Assembly: GCA_041497995.1 (NCBI GenBank)
Contig: JBGQHM010000002.1
Location: forward strand, 1 to 60,569
Direction of reading: 5' to 3'
Length of the DNA: 60,569 nucleotides
Origin: DATKMS01 sp041497995
GTDB taxonomy: Bacteria > Desulfobacterota > Binatia > HRBIN30
The stretch's first letter is position 1. The number at the start of each line of letters is the position of its first letter. This document shows positions 16,708 through 25,622 of the stretch, piece after piece. The notes under the pieces are model-generated. The model had not been told where the DNA came from. It saw nothing but the letters and a program-made list of their open reading frames with translations, and searched no databases. Made by a program: the position numbers and the translations under genes.

Positions 16708-18651
16708 ATGTGCGGCATAGCTGGTATCTTCGATCGCTCTGGCGAGAGCGACCCGCGGCGTGCTGACATTCTCGCGCGCATGACGCGAACGCTTGTGCAC
16801 CGTGGCCCGGACGACGAGGGTTATCTGATCGATGGTCCGGTCGGCCTCGGCTTTCGCCGGCTCAGCATCATCGATCTGGCGGGCGGGCACCAGCCCCTCA
16901 GCAATGAAGATGGCAGCGTCTGGGTCGTGTTCAACGGTGAGATCTACAACTACCCAGACCTCACGCACGAGTTGGAGGCCAAGGGGCACGTGTTCCGGAC
17001 GCGCTCCGATACCGAGTGCATCGTGCACGCATACGAGGAGTGGGGTCCCGAGTGTGTGCAGCGCTTCCGCGGTATGTTTGCGTTTGCGGTGTGGGATCAG
17101 CGCCAGCAGCGACTGTTTTTGGCGCGCGACCGCCTCGGCAAGAAGCCCCTGTACTACGCCACGGTGGGCGACACCCTGATCTTCGGCTCGGAGATCAAGG
17201 CGCTGCTGGCCTATCCGGGCCTCGATCGGTCACTTGACCTGCAGGCTGTGAGCGACTTCCTGTCCCTCCTGTTCATTCCGGCGCCGAAGAGTATTTTTCA
17301 GCACGTACGGAAGCTGCCGGCGGCGCACTATCTCGTGGCGGGACGCCGTGGCGTCAGCGTGCATCGCTATTGGGACGTCAGCTTTGCTGCGACGGAGCCA
17401 CCGCTGAGCCGGCCTGCTGAGCGCTTGGCGGAGATCCTGCACGAGGCCGTTCGCATCCGCCTGCGTAGCGATGTACCGCTCGGTGCGTTCCTGAGCGGAG
17501 GCCTCGACTCGTCGGCGGTGGTCGGCTTCATGAGCCGAGAGCTGAAGACGCCCGTGGTCACTTCGTCGATTGGTTTCAGCGAGGCTGCCTTCAACGAGCT
17601 TCCCTACGCCCGCGAGGTCGCCGGGCGCTTTCAGACCAATCACCACGAGCACATGGTGGCGCCGGATGCTCTCGAGGTGCTGGAGCGGCTGGTGTGGCAC
17701 TACGACGAACCGTTTGGGGACTCCTCGGCGGTGCCCACGTACTACGTGTCGAAGCTGGCGCGCACGCACGTCACCGTTGCCCTCTCTGGTGACGGCGGCG
17801 ACGAAAACTTTGCGGGCTACCGGCGATACCGGTTCGATGTCCGCGAGAACGCGGTGCGCAACATGGTGCCGGCGAGTCTACGCCGCCCGGTCTTCGGCTT
17901 GGTCGGTGCCCTCTATCCCAAGGCGGACTACCTGCCGCAGATCTTCCGCGGCAAGGCATTCATCAGCAACGTCGCCCGGACTCCCTGGGAAGCCTACTTC
18001 TATTCGATGAGCTGTATCCATGAAGAGGACGTGCTTCAGCTCCTGAGCGGGGATACGCGGGCGGCGCTCGATGGGTACCGCAGTGCGAACGTCTTCGAGG
18101 AGCTGTACCATGCGGCAGACGGGCCCGATTCGTTGTCGCGGGCTCAGTACATCGACTTCAAGACCTACCTACCCGAGGATATCCTCGCCAAGGTCGACCG
18201 GGCCAGCATGGCCGTGTCGCTCGAAGTCCGCTGCCCGCTGCTGGATCACCACGTGGTCGAGTACGCGGCGTCGCTCCCATCGCACCTGAAGCTGCACGGG
18301 ACACGCAGTAAGCTCATCTTCAAGGAAGCCATCCGTGGGTTGTTGCCTGAGTCCACCATGACACGCTCGAAGATGGGCTTTGCCGTTCCCATCGGCGCGT
18401 GGCTGCGCACCGACTTGCAGCCGCTCGTCAGAGACTATGTCCTCGACTCCGGCACGCGACACCCATTATTCGAGCCGGTCGTGTTGCAGAAGTGGTGGCG
18501 CGAGCACGCGTCGGGTTTGCGTGACCGGACCACCGAGTTGTGGGGCATTCTGATGTTCAACATGTGGTACGATCGGTTCGTGCGCACTGCGGAAACGAAC
18601 ATGGCGTGTGAGTCGGCGGTCTCGCCCGACGCCGTCGGCGGGATGCGCTAG
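16708..18651 (+). CDS. Exosortase-A-associated amidotransferase 1 (AsnB-like, TIGR03108-like)
   Basis: 647 residues. The class-II glutaminase domain is complete: MCGIAGIFD with Cys2 as nucleophile, HRGPDDEG, RLSIIDLAGG (Arg near 51), NGEIYN near 75 and SDTE near 99. The synthetase domain has LSGGLDSSAVVGF near 262, GDGGDENFAGYRRYR near 361 and EVRCPLLDH. The whole matches the amidotransferase found in exosortase A loci (TIGR03108). It should use glutamine nitrogen and ATP to amidate a carboxylate, plausibly a uronic acid of the EPS. In contrast to the 2866 protein, nothing is missing. The next gene, a third exosortase-type transferase, starts 15 bases after its stop. Confidence 0.92.
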   Translation: MCGIAGIFDRSGESDPRRADILARMTRTLVHRGPDDEGYLIDGPVGLGFRRLSIIDLAGGHQPLSNEDGSVWVVFNGEIYNYPDLTHELEAKGHVFRTRSDTECIVHAYEEWGPECVQRFRGMFAFAVWDQRQQRLFLARDRLGKKPLYYATVGDTLIFGSEIKALLAYPGLDRSLDLQAVSDFLSLLFIPAPKSIFQHVRKLPAAHYLVAGRRGVSVHRYWDVSFAATEPPLSRPAERLAEILHEAVRIRLRSDVPLGAFLSGGLDSSAVVGFMSRELKTPVVTSSIGFSEAAFNELPYAREVAGRFQTNHHEHMVAPDALEVLERLVWHYDEPFGDSSAVPTYYVSKLARTHVTVALSGDGGDENFAGYRRYRFDVRENAVRNMVPASLRRPVFGLVGALYPKADYLPQIFRGKAFISNVARTPWEAYFYSMSCIHEEDVLQLLSGDTRAALDGYRSANVFEELYHAADGPDSLSRAQYIDFKTYLPEDILAKVDRASMAVSLEVRCPLLDHHVVEYAASLPSHLKLHGTRSKLIFKEAIRGLLPESTMTRSKMGFAVPIGAWLRTDLQPLVRDYVLDSGTRHPLFEPVVLQKWWREHASGLRDRTTELWGILMFNMWYDRFVRTAETNMACESAVSPDAVGGMR

Positions 18652-18666
18652 GGTAGGATGGGTCCA

Positions 18667-19974
18667 ATGCGGGTCCTGCACGTTCTCGACCACTCACTGC
18701 CGCTGCTGAGCGGATACAGCACGCGCAGCCACCACGCGCTACGCGCGCAGCTGCAGTGGTCGGTGGAGCCGGTGGCGGTCACCTCGCCGAAGCACGGCTC
18801 GGCTGCCGGTGTGGAGCAGATCGACGGTGTCACGTACTACCGCACACCCGCCGCGGCATCGGCGTTCGCCGACCGGATTCCCGTCGGTCGGGAACTACGA
18901 TTGATGCAGCGCCTCGGCGCCCGAGTCGGCGAGGTTGCCCGCCAGCACGACTGTGAGCTGATCCACGCTCACTCGCCTGTGCTGAACGGCATTCCCGCCC
19001 TGTGGGTGGCGCGTCGAGCCGGCATTCCTGTCATCTACGAGATCCGTGCATTCTGGGAAGACGCGGCCGTCGATCACGGAACGCACCGCGAGGACTCGGC
19101 GCGCTACCGGCTAATTCGGGCCATGGAAAGTTGGTTGATGCGGCGCGTCGATGCGGTTGGTGTGATCTCCGCGGGATTGGCCACCGAGGTCGCGGGCCGC
19201 GGCGTGCCTACGGCGAAGATCTTTCAGATCCCTAACGGTGTCGACACGCAGCTGTTCCAGCCGGCGCCCCGCAACCGGGAGCTCGTACAGCGCTGGGGGC
19301 TTGGAGAGAAGGTCGTGATCGGCTTCATCGGATCTTTCTACCGCTACGAAGGACTCGACGTGTTGCTCCGGGCGTGGGCCCAGGTCGCAGCCGATCTGCC
19401 TGGCGCGTGTGTCCTGCTCATCGGTGCGGGAGAAGCGACAGCCTCGCTGCGCGATGACGCCAAGCGATTCGGGATCGAGTCCCGGACGATTTTTGCCGGT
19501 TCAGTTCCCCACGCCGAGGTCAGTCGCTGCTACTCCGTGTGTGACGTTCTCGTCTATCCGCGCAAGTCGATGCGTCTCACCGAGTTGGTTACTCCGCTGA
19601 AGCCGCTGGAGGCGATGGCCGCGGCCAAGGCAGTGGTTGCCAGTGACGTTGGTGGACTCCGAGAGCTGATCCGAGATCGCGACACCGGCATGCTGTTTCC
19701 GGCTGGTGATGCCGACGCACTGGCCCGGGTGCTGACGGAGGTCGTGCAAGACTCCGATCTCCGCTCCAGGCTCGGCGAGTCCGCGCGGCGCCACGTCTGC
19801 CTTGAACGCGAGTGGAGGAACGTGGTGAAGGCCGATCTGGATGTCTACGCGCGGCTCATCAATGGCACCAGGGCCGGGCGGCAACCTTCTGCTCTGGTGC
19901 ATGGGCACAGAGGTGACAAGGACCGCACGGCAGCATCGCCGGGAATCCGTTCGGAAGTGGAAGGTCGGCCATGA
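18667..19974 (+). CDS. Exosortase-A-associated glycosyltransferase, Daro_2409/TIGR04063-like
   Basis: 435 residues from ATG 18667, preferred to ATG 18658 because GTAGGA lies at a proper distance from it. The N-terminus MRVLHVLDHSLPLLSGYSTR is diagnostic for the third sugar transferase family of exosortase A loci (TIGR04063), followed by VAVTSPKHG and YYRTP. It has the GT4 donor half: IPNGVDTQLFQPA, IGFIGSFYRYEGLDVLLRAW, LVTPLKPLEAMAAAKAVVASD and GGLRELI. Together with the genes at 2, 14050, 15277 and 16708 it makes the exosortase A assignment of region 1 strong. The tail after residue 405 is basic and not conserved-looking. Confidence 0.92.
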   Translation: MRVLHVLDHSLPLLSGYSTRSHHALRAQLQWSVEPVAVTSPKHGSAAGVEQIDGVTYYRTPAAASAFADRIPVGRELRLMQRLGARVGEVARQHDCELIHAHSPVLNGIPALWVARRAGIPVIYEIRAFWEDAAVDHGTHREDSARYRLIRAMESWLMRRVDAVGVISAGLATEVAGRGVPTAKIFQIPNGVDTQLFQPAPRNRELVQRWGLGEKVVIGFIGSFYRYEGLDVLLRAWAQVAADLPGACVLLIGAGEATASLRDDAKRFGIESRTIFAGSVPHAEVSRCYSVCDVLVYPRKSMRLTELVTPLKPLEAMAAAKAVVASDVGGLRELIRDRDTGMLFPAGDADALARVLTEVVQDSDLRSRLGESARRHVCLEREWRNVVKADLDVYARLINGTRAGRQPSALVHGHRGDKDRTAASPGIRSEVEGRP

Positions 19975-20017
19975 GTGACCGCACGCCCGAGCTGCGGGGA
20001 TGTCTCGGCGGTGCATC

Positions 20018-21622
20018 ATGACGCAGCGGTGCGTGAGGATCGCGGTCGTAGCGATCGTGCTTGCCACTTCCGGCCTCGGGCTTGCCGACTGTGTTGGCGA
20101 CTGCAATGGCGATGGTTCCGTCACCATCGACGAAGTACTTCGCGGAGTGAACATCGTGTTGGGAAGCACGGCACTGGCCGAGTGCGCGGATCTAGATCGC
20201 AATGGGGACAGCACGGTCACGATCGACGAGGTGCTCGCCGCCGTAGTGGGTGCGCTCGACGGTTGCGATACCGCTCCGCTCGCGGTGGATCAGTCGGCCC
20301 TCTGCTTCACCGGAATGATTGGCGCGTCGATCGGCGACCAGACAGTGACCGTCCAACGGTCGGTTGGTGCGTGGACTGCGCAGACTGCCGCGCCTTGGCT
20401 CAGTATCACGCCCGGTAGCGGTCAAGCGCCCGGAGAGCTCCAAGTCAGCGTGCAAGCCGCGAGCTTGTCCGATGGCACCTACAGCGGCGAGATCAAGCTG
20501 ACGGACAGCACAGGTAAAGATTCAGTCATCATCCCGGTCGGGCTGAGTCTCTCCATGCCGGGTAAGACCACTGGCTGGAAACTGCAGACGGTCGAGCCGG
20601 TGGGCGCGGCGCAGCAGGGGAAACCCTTCGCCGACCCGGCGCAGACCACATCATTGGCCCTCGATCCGAAGGGCAGGCCTGGCATCACCTTCTTTCGCAC
20701 TGACGCTGCCGTCGACCGGCAGCTGCGCTTCGCACATATGACGGGTTGCCGGTGGGTGGCAGAGAACGTGGAGCAGATGGGCATTGAGTCCTCGCTTGCC
20801 TTTGACAGCAGCGGACAACCACACATCAGTTTTCTCAAGGGCAACGGCCCATTTCCGCGGTATGCGCACCGCGTTGGGACGACGTGGAACGTCGTCACGG
20901 TCGAGAACCAAGGTGCCGGCGGCGCCACTGGTTACCGGAGCTCGCTCGCACTGGACACCGCGAACCACCCGCACATCAGCTATCTGCTGAAGTTCGTGAC
21001 TGGTAACGTCTTCACCTACGATCTGCGCTACGCGGTGTTCGACGGCTCGGCGTGGACACTCGAAACGGTCGATTCCCAAGGCACGACGGGATGGGATAGC
21101 TCGCTGGCGTTGACGACTACTGGTGCGCCGCGCATCAGCTACCATACGGATCTGCCGAACGTGGTCCGCGTGGCTACGAAGGGCGCCGACGCCTGGACAT
21201 CGGAGTCGGTTGCTGACGGTGGCAAGCCATCGTCCCTGAGACTCGACTCGGCCGGCCGGCCGCGGATTGCTTTCAATGGTTCACCGGGCTCATCGGCGCG
21301 CTTTGCGTATCGCGATGATGCCGGCTGGAAGGCAGAAACAATCGGCACCCAGGGTTTCGTACAAGCCCGGCGTCCGTTCGTCTCTCTCGCGTTGGATTCT
21401 GCGGAAGCGCCGCACGTTGCATTTGTGGACTACCTCAACCGGGCGCTGAAGTACGCCTCTCGTTCGTCCGATGGTACGTGGACGGCTACGGTCATCGATG
21501 AAGGCGGCGACGTCGGCGACTTCTGTTCGTTACAGATTGATCGCCAAGACGTAGCGCACATCTCCTACCTCGATCTGACCGGTGGGCTTCTGAAGTACGC
21601 GCAAGGACCCGCGATACCCTGA
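20018..21622 (+). CDS. Secreted protein: N-terminal dockerin-like repeats, BACON-like domain, seven-repeat propeller
   Basis: 534 residues from ATG 20018 (ATG 20000 is also possible). A signal peptide ends near residue 24 (ATSGLGLADC). Two EF-hand-like dockerin repeats follow, GDCNGDGSVTIDEVLRGVN and DLDRNGDSTVTIDEVL, with Asp/Asn at calcium positions. Next comes an Ig-like stretch with APWLSITPGSGQAPGELQ that resembles BACON domains. From about residue 205 seven repeats of the form SSLALD-x-x-G-x-PHISY, then LRYA and W-x-x-ETVD, suggest a seven-bladed beta-propeller. The protein should be outside the cytoplasm and bind glycan or protein. The dockerin is at the N-terminus, whereas the three other dockerin-like proteins of this window carry it at the C-terminus. 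Confidence 0.82.
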   Translation: MTQRCVRIAVVAIVLATSGLGLADCVGDCNGDGSVTIDEVLRGVNIVLGSTALAECADLDRNGDSTVTIDEVLAAVVGALDGCDTAPLAVDQSALCFTGMIGASIGDQTVTVQRSVGAWTAQTAAPWLSITPGSGQAPGELQVSVQAASLSDGTYSGEIKLTDSTGKDSVIIPVGLSLSMPGKTTGWKLQTVEPVGAAQQGKPFADPAQTTSLALDPKGRPGITFFRTDAAVDRQLRFAHMTGCRWVAENVEQMGIESSLAFDSSGQPHISFLKGNGPFPRYAHRVGTTWNVVTVENQGAGGATGYRSSLALDTANHPHISYLLKFVTGNVFTYDLRYAVFDGSAWTLETVDSQGTTGWDSSLALTTTGAPRISYHTDLPNVVRVATKGADAWTSESVADGGKPSSLRLDSAGRPRIAFNGSPGSSARFAYRDDAGWKAETIGTQGFVQARRPFVSLALDSAEAPHVAFVDYLNRALKYASRSSDGTWTATVIDEGGDVGDFCSLQIDRQDVAHISYLDLTGGLLKYAQGPAIP

Positions 21623-21623
21623 C

Positions 21624-23021
21624 ATGACTGCTGTATCGAGATCGACGGTAGCCGCTGTCGCCGCGGGAAAGCACGCGTCGCTAGCGGCTCGGGTCGTGGT
21701 TGCAGCCGAAGGCTCGGCGATGTCCGCCACAGGACCCACCGCGCCTCGCTTGCAGTCAGGCGCGGGTCGGGTGCCGCGGCTCGTCGTGTTGAGCACAGTG
21801 TATCCGAACGCCAATCAGCCTCTTCACGGCCTCTTCGTCCAAGAGCGAGTGGCCCGTGTGGCCGCACACTTCGAGACGATCGTGGTGGCGCCGCTGCCAT
21901 GGTTTCCGTTCCAGTGGGTGATCCGGCGCTGGCGGCCCTTCTTCCGGCCGGGGGTCCCGAGGTCCGAAGCTGAGAACGATATCGAAGTGCAGTACCCTCG
22001 TTTCTTCTCCGTGCCCGGCGCTCTCAAGTCACTGGATGGCTTCTTCTTGGCAGTGTGTTGTCTCCCGACTCTCCTGCGACTGCGACGCCGATTTCCGTTC
22101 GATGCCATTGATGCCCACTTTGCCTACCCTGAGGGGTACGCGGCCACCTTGCTCGGCAGGTGGCTGCGACTACCGGTGACCATCACGCTGCGGGGTACAA
22201 TCGTGCCGTTGTCACGTAGCGCCATTCGCCGCCGTCTCATCATCCGCGCGCTCGGCCGAGCGGAGAGGGTCTTCGCTGTATGCGATGCCTTGAAGCGATT
22301 TGCTGTCAGCTTGGGCATCAACGCCGCGAAGATTCGCGTCGTGGCGAACGGCGCCGACACCGCAAAATTCCGCCCGATGCCGCAAGACGAAGCCCGGCAC
22401 AAGCTCGGTCTTCCCTTGAACGTGCTCATAGTCGTGTCGGTGGGCGGGTTGGTCGAGCGCAAAGGGTTTCACCGCGTGATAGCTTGCCTCCCGTCGCTTC
22501 GTCAGGCGTTTCCTGGGCTGCGCTTTCTGGTGGTGGGCGGCGGCGGCGCTGAGGGCGACTGGAGCGATCGCCTGCGCCGACAAGTCACGGAACTGAACCT
22601 CCAAGGAGCGGTCGACTTTCTCGGTCCAGTGCCGTCCCGCGACCTGCCAGTCGTGCTTTCCGCCGCGGACGTCTTCGCTCTTGCCACGCGCAACGAAGGG
22701 TGGGCCAACGTCTTCCTGGAAGCCATGGCATGTGGTCTCCCGGTGGTTACCACCGATGTCGGTGGCAATGCGGAAGTCGTGTGCCGATCCGAGTTGGGAA
22801 CGGTCGTGCCGTTCGGTGACCCGAATGCTTTGCAGGCAGCGCTGGCCGATGCCCTCACGAGACGGTGGGATCGAGATGCCATCGTCGCATACGCCCGCGC
22901 CAACTCGTGGGAAGACCGCGTGGCGGTTCTCAAAGATGAATTCCAGCTTTTGATCGGTTCCCACACTGATGCGGCAATTGCAGAGTCTGGCAGGGACGAA
23001 CGATGCATCCAGCAATCGTGA
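21624..23021 (+). CDS. Glycosyltransferase, GT4 family
   Basis: 465 residues from ATG 21624, one base after the preceding stop; ATG 21720 is an alternative that keeps the whole domain. It has VVLSTVYPNANQPLHGLFVQERV (about residue 52), DAIDAHFAYPEGYAATLLG, then LPVTITLRGTIVPLSR. The donor half shows VANGADTAKFRPMP, VGGLVERKGFHRVIACLP and NEGWANVFLEAMACGLPVVTT. This is the teichuronic acid/exopolysaccharide type of GT4. It resembles the transferase at 38861 (HAHFTYPDGVVAARLG), suggesting related steps in two units. It overlaps the next gene by 19 bases. Confidence 0.88.
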   Translation: MTAVSRSTVAAVAAGKHASLAARVVVAAEGSAMSATGPTAPRLQSGAGRVPRLVVLSTVYPNANQPLHGLFVQERVARVAAHFETIVVAPLPWFPFQWVIRRWRPFFRPGVPRSEAENDIEVQYPRFFSVPGALKSLDGFFLAVCCLPTLLRLRRRFPFDAIDAHFAYPEGYAATLLGRWLRLPVTITLRGTIVPLSRSAIRRRLIIRALGRAERVFAVCDALKRFAVSLGINAAKIRVVANGADTAKFRPMPQDEARHKLGLPLNVLIVVSVGGLVERKGFHRVIACLPSLRQAFPGLRFLVVGGGGAEGDWSDRLRRQVTELNLQGAVDFLGPVPSRDLPVVLSAADVFALATRNEGWANVFLEAMACGLPVVTTDVGGNAEVVCRSELGTVVPFGDPNALQAALADALTRRWDRDAIVAYARANSWEDRVAVLKDEFQLLIGSHTDAAIAESGRDERCIQQS

Positions 23022-24415
23022 GGCGGTTTCTGCTACCACTGCATGAGCGCCTGAAGAACACCTCGACGTTTGCATCTCTCCGCGAGCTCGAAGACACCCA
23101 GTGGCTCGAGCCGGCCGCCCTCCGGGAGCTGCAGTTCGCCCGCTTGCGGCAGCATATCGAGTTCGCCTACCGGCACACGGTGTACTACCGACGGCTTCTC
23201 GACGAGCACGGATTGCCGCCGCATCGTATCCAGTCCTTCGACGACTTCGCACGCATCCCGCCGCTCACTCGAGACCTGTTGAGACGTAACTTCTCGGAGC
23301 TGCAATCCCGGGACTGTCGCTTGGGACGTGTCCAGCGGTTGTCGACGGGCGGCTCTACCGGCGAGCCGGTTACCGTTTTGGTCGACACGAGCATCGGGTT
23401 TGGGCCTGCTGTTCGTTATCGTGCTCATCGGTGGTTCGGGTTGGAGCCTGGGGTCCGAGAAATCGTCCTGTGGGGATCACCGATAGAGATCACGCGCCAG
23501 GATCGTTTGCGCGCCGTTCGAGACCGGCTGATCAACTCGAAGCTGCTCTCGGCGTTCGACCTCGGTGAGCATGCCCTTGAGGTCTACGCGACCACGCTAG
23601 CACGGTATCGCCCGCAAAAGATGTACGGATACGCCAGTGCACTCTATCTCCTCGCACGGCACCTCGAGCAGGTGGGCTGGCACCCAACCTGGAAGCTGAG
23701 CGCAATCTTTACCACGGCCGAGCCGCTATTCGACTTTCAACGACAAGCAATTGCAGCGGTGTTCGAGTGCCCGGTAGCCGTCGAGTATGGGGCCCGCGAC
23801 GCCGGGCTCCTGGCGACGGAGTGTCCGAAGGGCGGCTTGCACGTTCCGGCGGAAGGCATCGTGATCGAGATCGAGGGCGAGGGCGCGGACGGAAGCGGTG
23901 AGGTTCTGGTCACCAATCTCTTCACTCCGGCGATGCCGATCATTCGCTACCGCACCGGGGATATCGGGCAGCTCGATCATCGCGCCTGTCCGTGCGGCCG
24001 ATCGCTGCCTCTTCTGAAGTCCGTCGAAGGGCGCCGCACCGACTTCTTGGTCACTCCGAGCGGGCGCGTGCTGCACGCTCTGTCGGTGATCTACATTCTT
24101 CGCGAGATGGCCAGCGTCAAGGCATTCCAGGTTATTCAGGAGGCACCCGCTCAGGTGATCGTTCGTGTCGTTCCAGAAGGTGGCTTCGGCGCCGCCGAGC
24201 GAGCCCACGTGGTGGAAAGGATGCAGCGTCTTCTCGGAGGGGACATGGAGGTGAGAGTCGAGATCGTGGATGCGATTCCCACCACCCCTTCGGGCAAGTT
24301 TCGGTACGTGATCTCACGTGTCGCCGAAGCCGACCTTGGCGCGAAGGCCTCCAGTCGGCCGCTTCCGGCGTCCGTGCCGAAACACGCAGAAGCCGCGCGT
24401 GCACTGTCCCAGTGA
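23003..24415 (+). CDS. CapK/PaaK-like adenylate-forming enzyme
   Basis: 470 residues; the start lies 19 bases inside the previous gene. It resembles phenylacetate-CoA ligase and the CapK proteins of capsule loci. It has an N-terminal region QFARLRQHIEFAYRHTVYYRRLLDE, the phosphate-binding loop RLSTGGSTGEPVTVLVD near residue 110, VEYGARDAGLLATEC near 257, and NLFTPAMPIIRYRTGDIG near 306 (Asp that holds ribose). It ends with the lysine-bearing TPSGKFRYV. CPCGRSLPLL includes two cysteines typical of this subfamily. It should activate a carboxylic acid as an acyl-adenylate, perhaps for acylation of a sugar. The substrate is unknown. Confidence 0.87.
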   Translation: MHPAIVRRFLLPLHERLKNTSTFASLRELEDTQWLEPAALRELQFARLRQHIEFAYRHTVYYRRLLDEHGLPPHRIQSFDDFARIPPLTRDLLRRNFSELQSRDCRLGRVQRLSTGGSTGEPVTVLVDTSIGFGPAVRYRAHRWFGLEPGVREIVLWGSPIEITRQDRLRAVRDRLINSKLLSAFDLGEHALEVYATTLARYRPQKMYGYASALYLLARHLEQVGWHPTWKLSAIFTTAEPLFDFQRQAIAAVFECPVAVEYGARDAGLLATECPKGGLHVPAEGIVIEIEGEGADGSGEVLVTNLFTPAMPIIRYRTGDIGQLDHRACPCGRSLPLLKSVEGRRTDFLVTPSGRVLHALSVIYILREMASVKAFQVIQEAPAQVIVRVVPEGGFGAAERAHVVERMQRLLGGDMEVRVEIVDAIPTTPSGKFRYVISRVAEADLGAKASSRPLPASVPKHAEAARALSQ

Positions 24416-24425
24416 GTTTTCTGCG

Positions 24426-25436
24426 ATGAGCCGTGACAGCCTGACCGATCCTCCACCCCTCGTGTTCCTGTTCGGCTTCGAGCGCAGCGGGACGACGCTG
24501 CTCTCGATGATGGTCGGCGCGCACCCGGAGATCGCAGTCCCGCTCTCGCTGACGGGGCTGTGGTACCGGTACGGAAAGAAGCTTGACGGTTACAACGGGC
24601 TGGAATCAACTCGCGACGTGGAACGCATCGTCGACGATTTGTTAGGCGAGGAGCGCATACGACTCTGGGATGTCGAGTTGATGCGGGACGAGGTGCTCCA
24701 GGACCTTGAGCCCGGCAGTTTCCCGCGGGTGATTGCGCGGTTCCATGCTCTGTACGCGAAGCGGAAGGGCAAGCCGCACTGGGGGAACATCGACATCGAC
24801 ACGATCGAGGACATGGATCTTGCCAACGCTTGGTTCCCAGACGTGAGATTCGTGCACCTGGTGCGTGACGGCCGTGATGTTGCGCTCTCACACAAGACGT
24901 ATCCGTACGGGGCGTCCAACATCGGGGAATGTGCCGACCAGTGGGAGCGGAGTTTGCGCGTCAATCTCAAGATGGGCGCCATTCTCGGTCCGGAGCGGTA
25001 CCTAGTCGTGCGCTATGAAGACTTGATTCTTGAGCCGGAAGCCACGCTCCGTCAGCTCTGCGAATTTCTTCACATTGCATACTCGGCCGCGATGCTCGAC
25101 TATCAGCAGATGGTTGAGAAGAAGGTTCCGGAGGACCGACGCTGGCTCTGGCCCCTGTTGGATAAACCCCCGGAGAGATCCAACGTCTATCGCTGGAAGA
25201 ATCGGATGACGGAGATCGAGCGCATCGTCTTCGAGCGCCGGGCGGGCGACATGCTGGCGCGACTTTCATACGAAACCTTTTCAACCGTTCCAAAACGAAC
25301 CCGAGTACACCTTCTGGAGCTTTGGTACTTCTTGGGGCAGGGGCACCGGTTCGGACGGTTTGCGAAGACCCTCGGTCTGGGGAAGACCCTCGGTCTGGGT
25401 ATGAGTCGCGGCGTTCCAGGAGCCCGCGCCGCATAG
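24426..25436 (+). CDS. Sulfotransferase 1 (PAPS-dependent)
   Basis: 336 residues from ATG 24426. The 5'-phosphosulfate loop is FGFERSGTTLLSMMVGAHPE near residue 17. The 3'-phosphate binding strand is VRFVHLVRDGRDVALSHKTYP near 142, and RYLVVRYEDLILEPEATLRQLCEFL follows near 194. It should transfer sulfate from PAPS to a sugar hydroxyl, or possibly a protein tyrosine, in the cytoplasm. Near the C-terminus a perfect 18-base tandem duplication (25364-25399) gives KTLGLG twice. The next gene encodes a secreted kelch protein, 186 bases downstream, and the same order is seen after the other two sulfotransferases. No PAPS synthesis gene is in the window. Confidence 0.88.
   Translation: MSRDSLTDPPPLVFLFGFERSGTTLLSMMVGAHPEIAVPLSLTGLWYRYGKKLDGYNGLESTRDVERIVDDLLGEERIRLWDVELMRDEVLQDLEPGSFPRVIARFHALYAKRKGKPHWGNIDIDTIEDMDLANAWFPDVRFVHLVRDGRDVALSHKTYPYGASNIGECADQWERSLRVNLKMGAILGPERYLVVRYEDLILEPEATLRQLCEFLHIAYSAAMLDYQQMVEKKVPEDRRWLWPLLDKPPERSNVYRWKNRMTEIERIVFERRAGDMLARLSYETFSTVPKRTRVHLLELWYFLGQGHRFGRFAKTLGLGKTLGLGMSRGVPGARAA
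25364..25399 (+). repeat. Perfect 18-base tandem duplication inside sulfotransferase 1
   Basis: The 18-base unit gaagaccctcggtctggg occurs at 25364-25381 and again, identical and adjacent, at 25382-25399. It keeps the frame and duplicates six residues (KTLGLG) about 16 residues before the protein end. Because the copies are identical it is probably a recent slippage event. Confidence 0.95.
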
Positions 25437-25510
25437 CTGGGGGAGTCGCAACTGCGTGACGCTTCCGTCGGGAACCCAGGACTTGTTCTCCCGAGTCCGC
25501 CAGGTCGTTG

Positions 25511-25530
25511 TCGAAAGCCAAGGCTTTCGA
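25511..25530. repeat. Nine-base perfect inverted repeat upstream of the kelch gene
   Basis: tcgaaagcc is followed after two bases (aa) by its reverse complement ggctttcga. It lies in the 186-base gap between sulfotransferase 1 and the kelch gene, 93 bases before the kelch start. No T-run follows, so a rho-independent terminator is unlikely. An operator or a small stem-loop in the leader are possible. The function is unknown. Confidence 0.5.
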
Positions 25531-25622
25531 TTGCGAGAACGAAAGTTGCTAGGGGCGAACTGAAGTGTCTCGACAATCGACGGCTCAGCGCATAGAGAGT
25601 CGGTAACGGCGGAGAGCGACGT

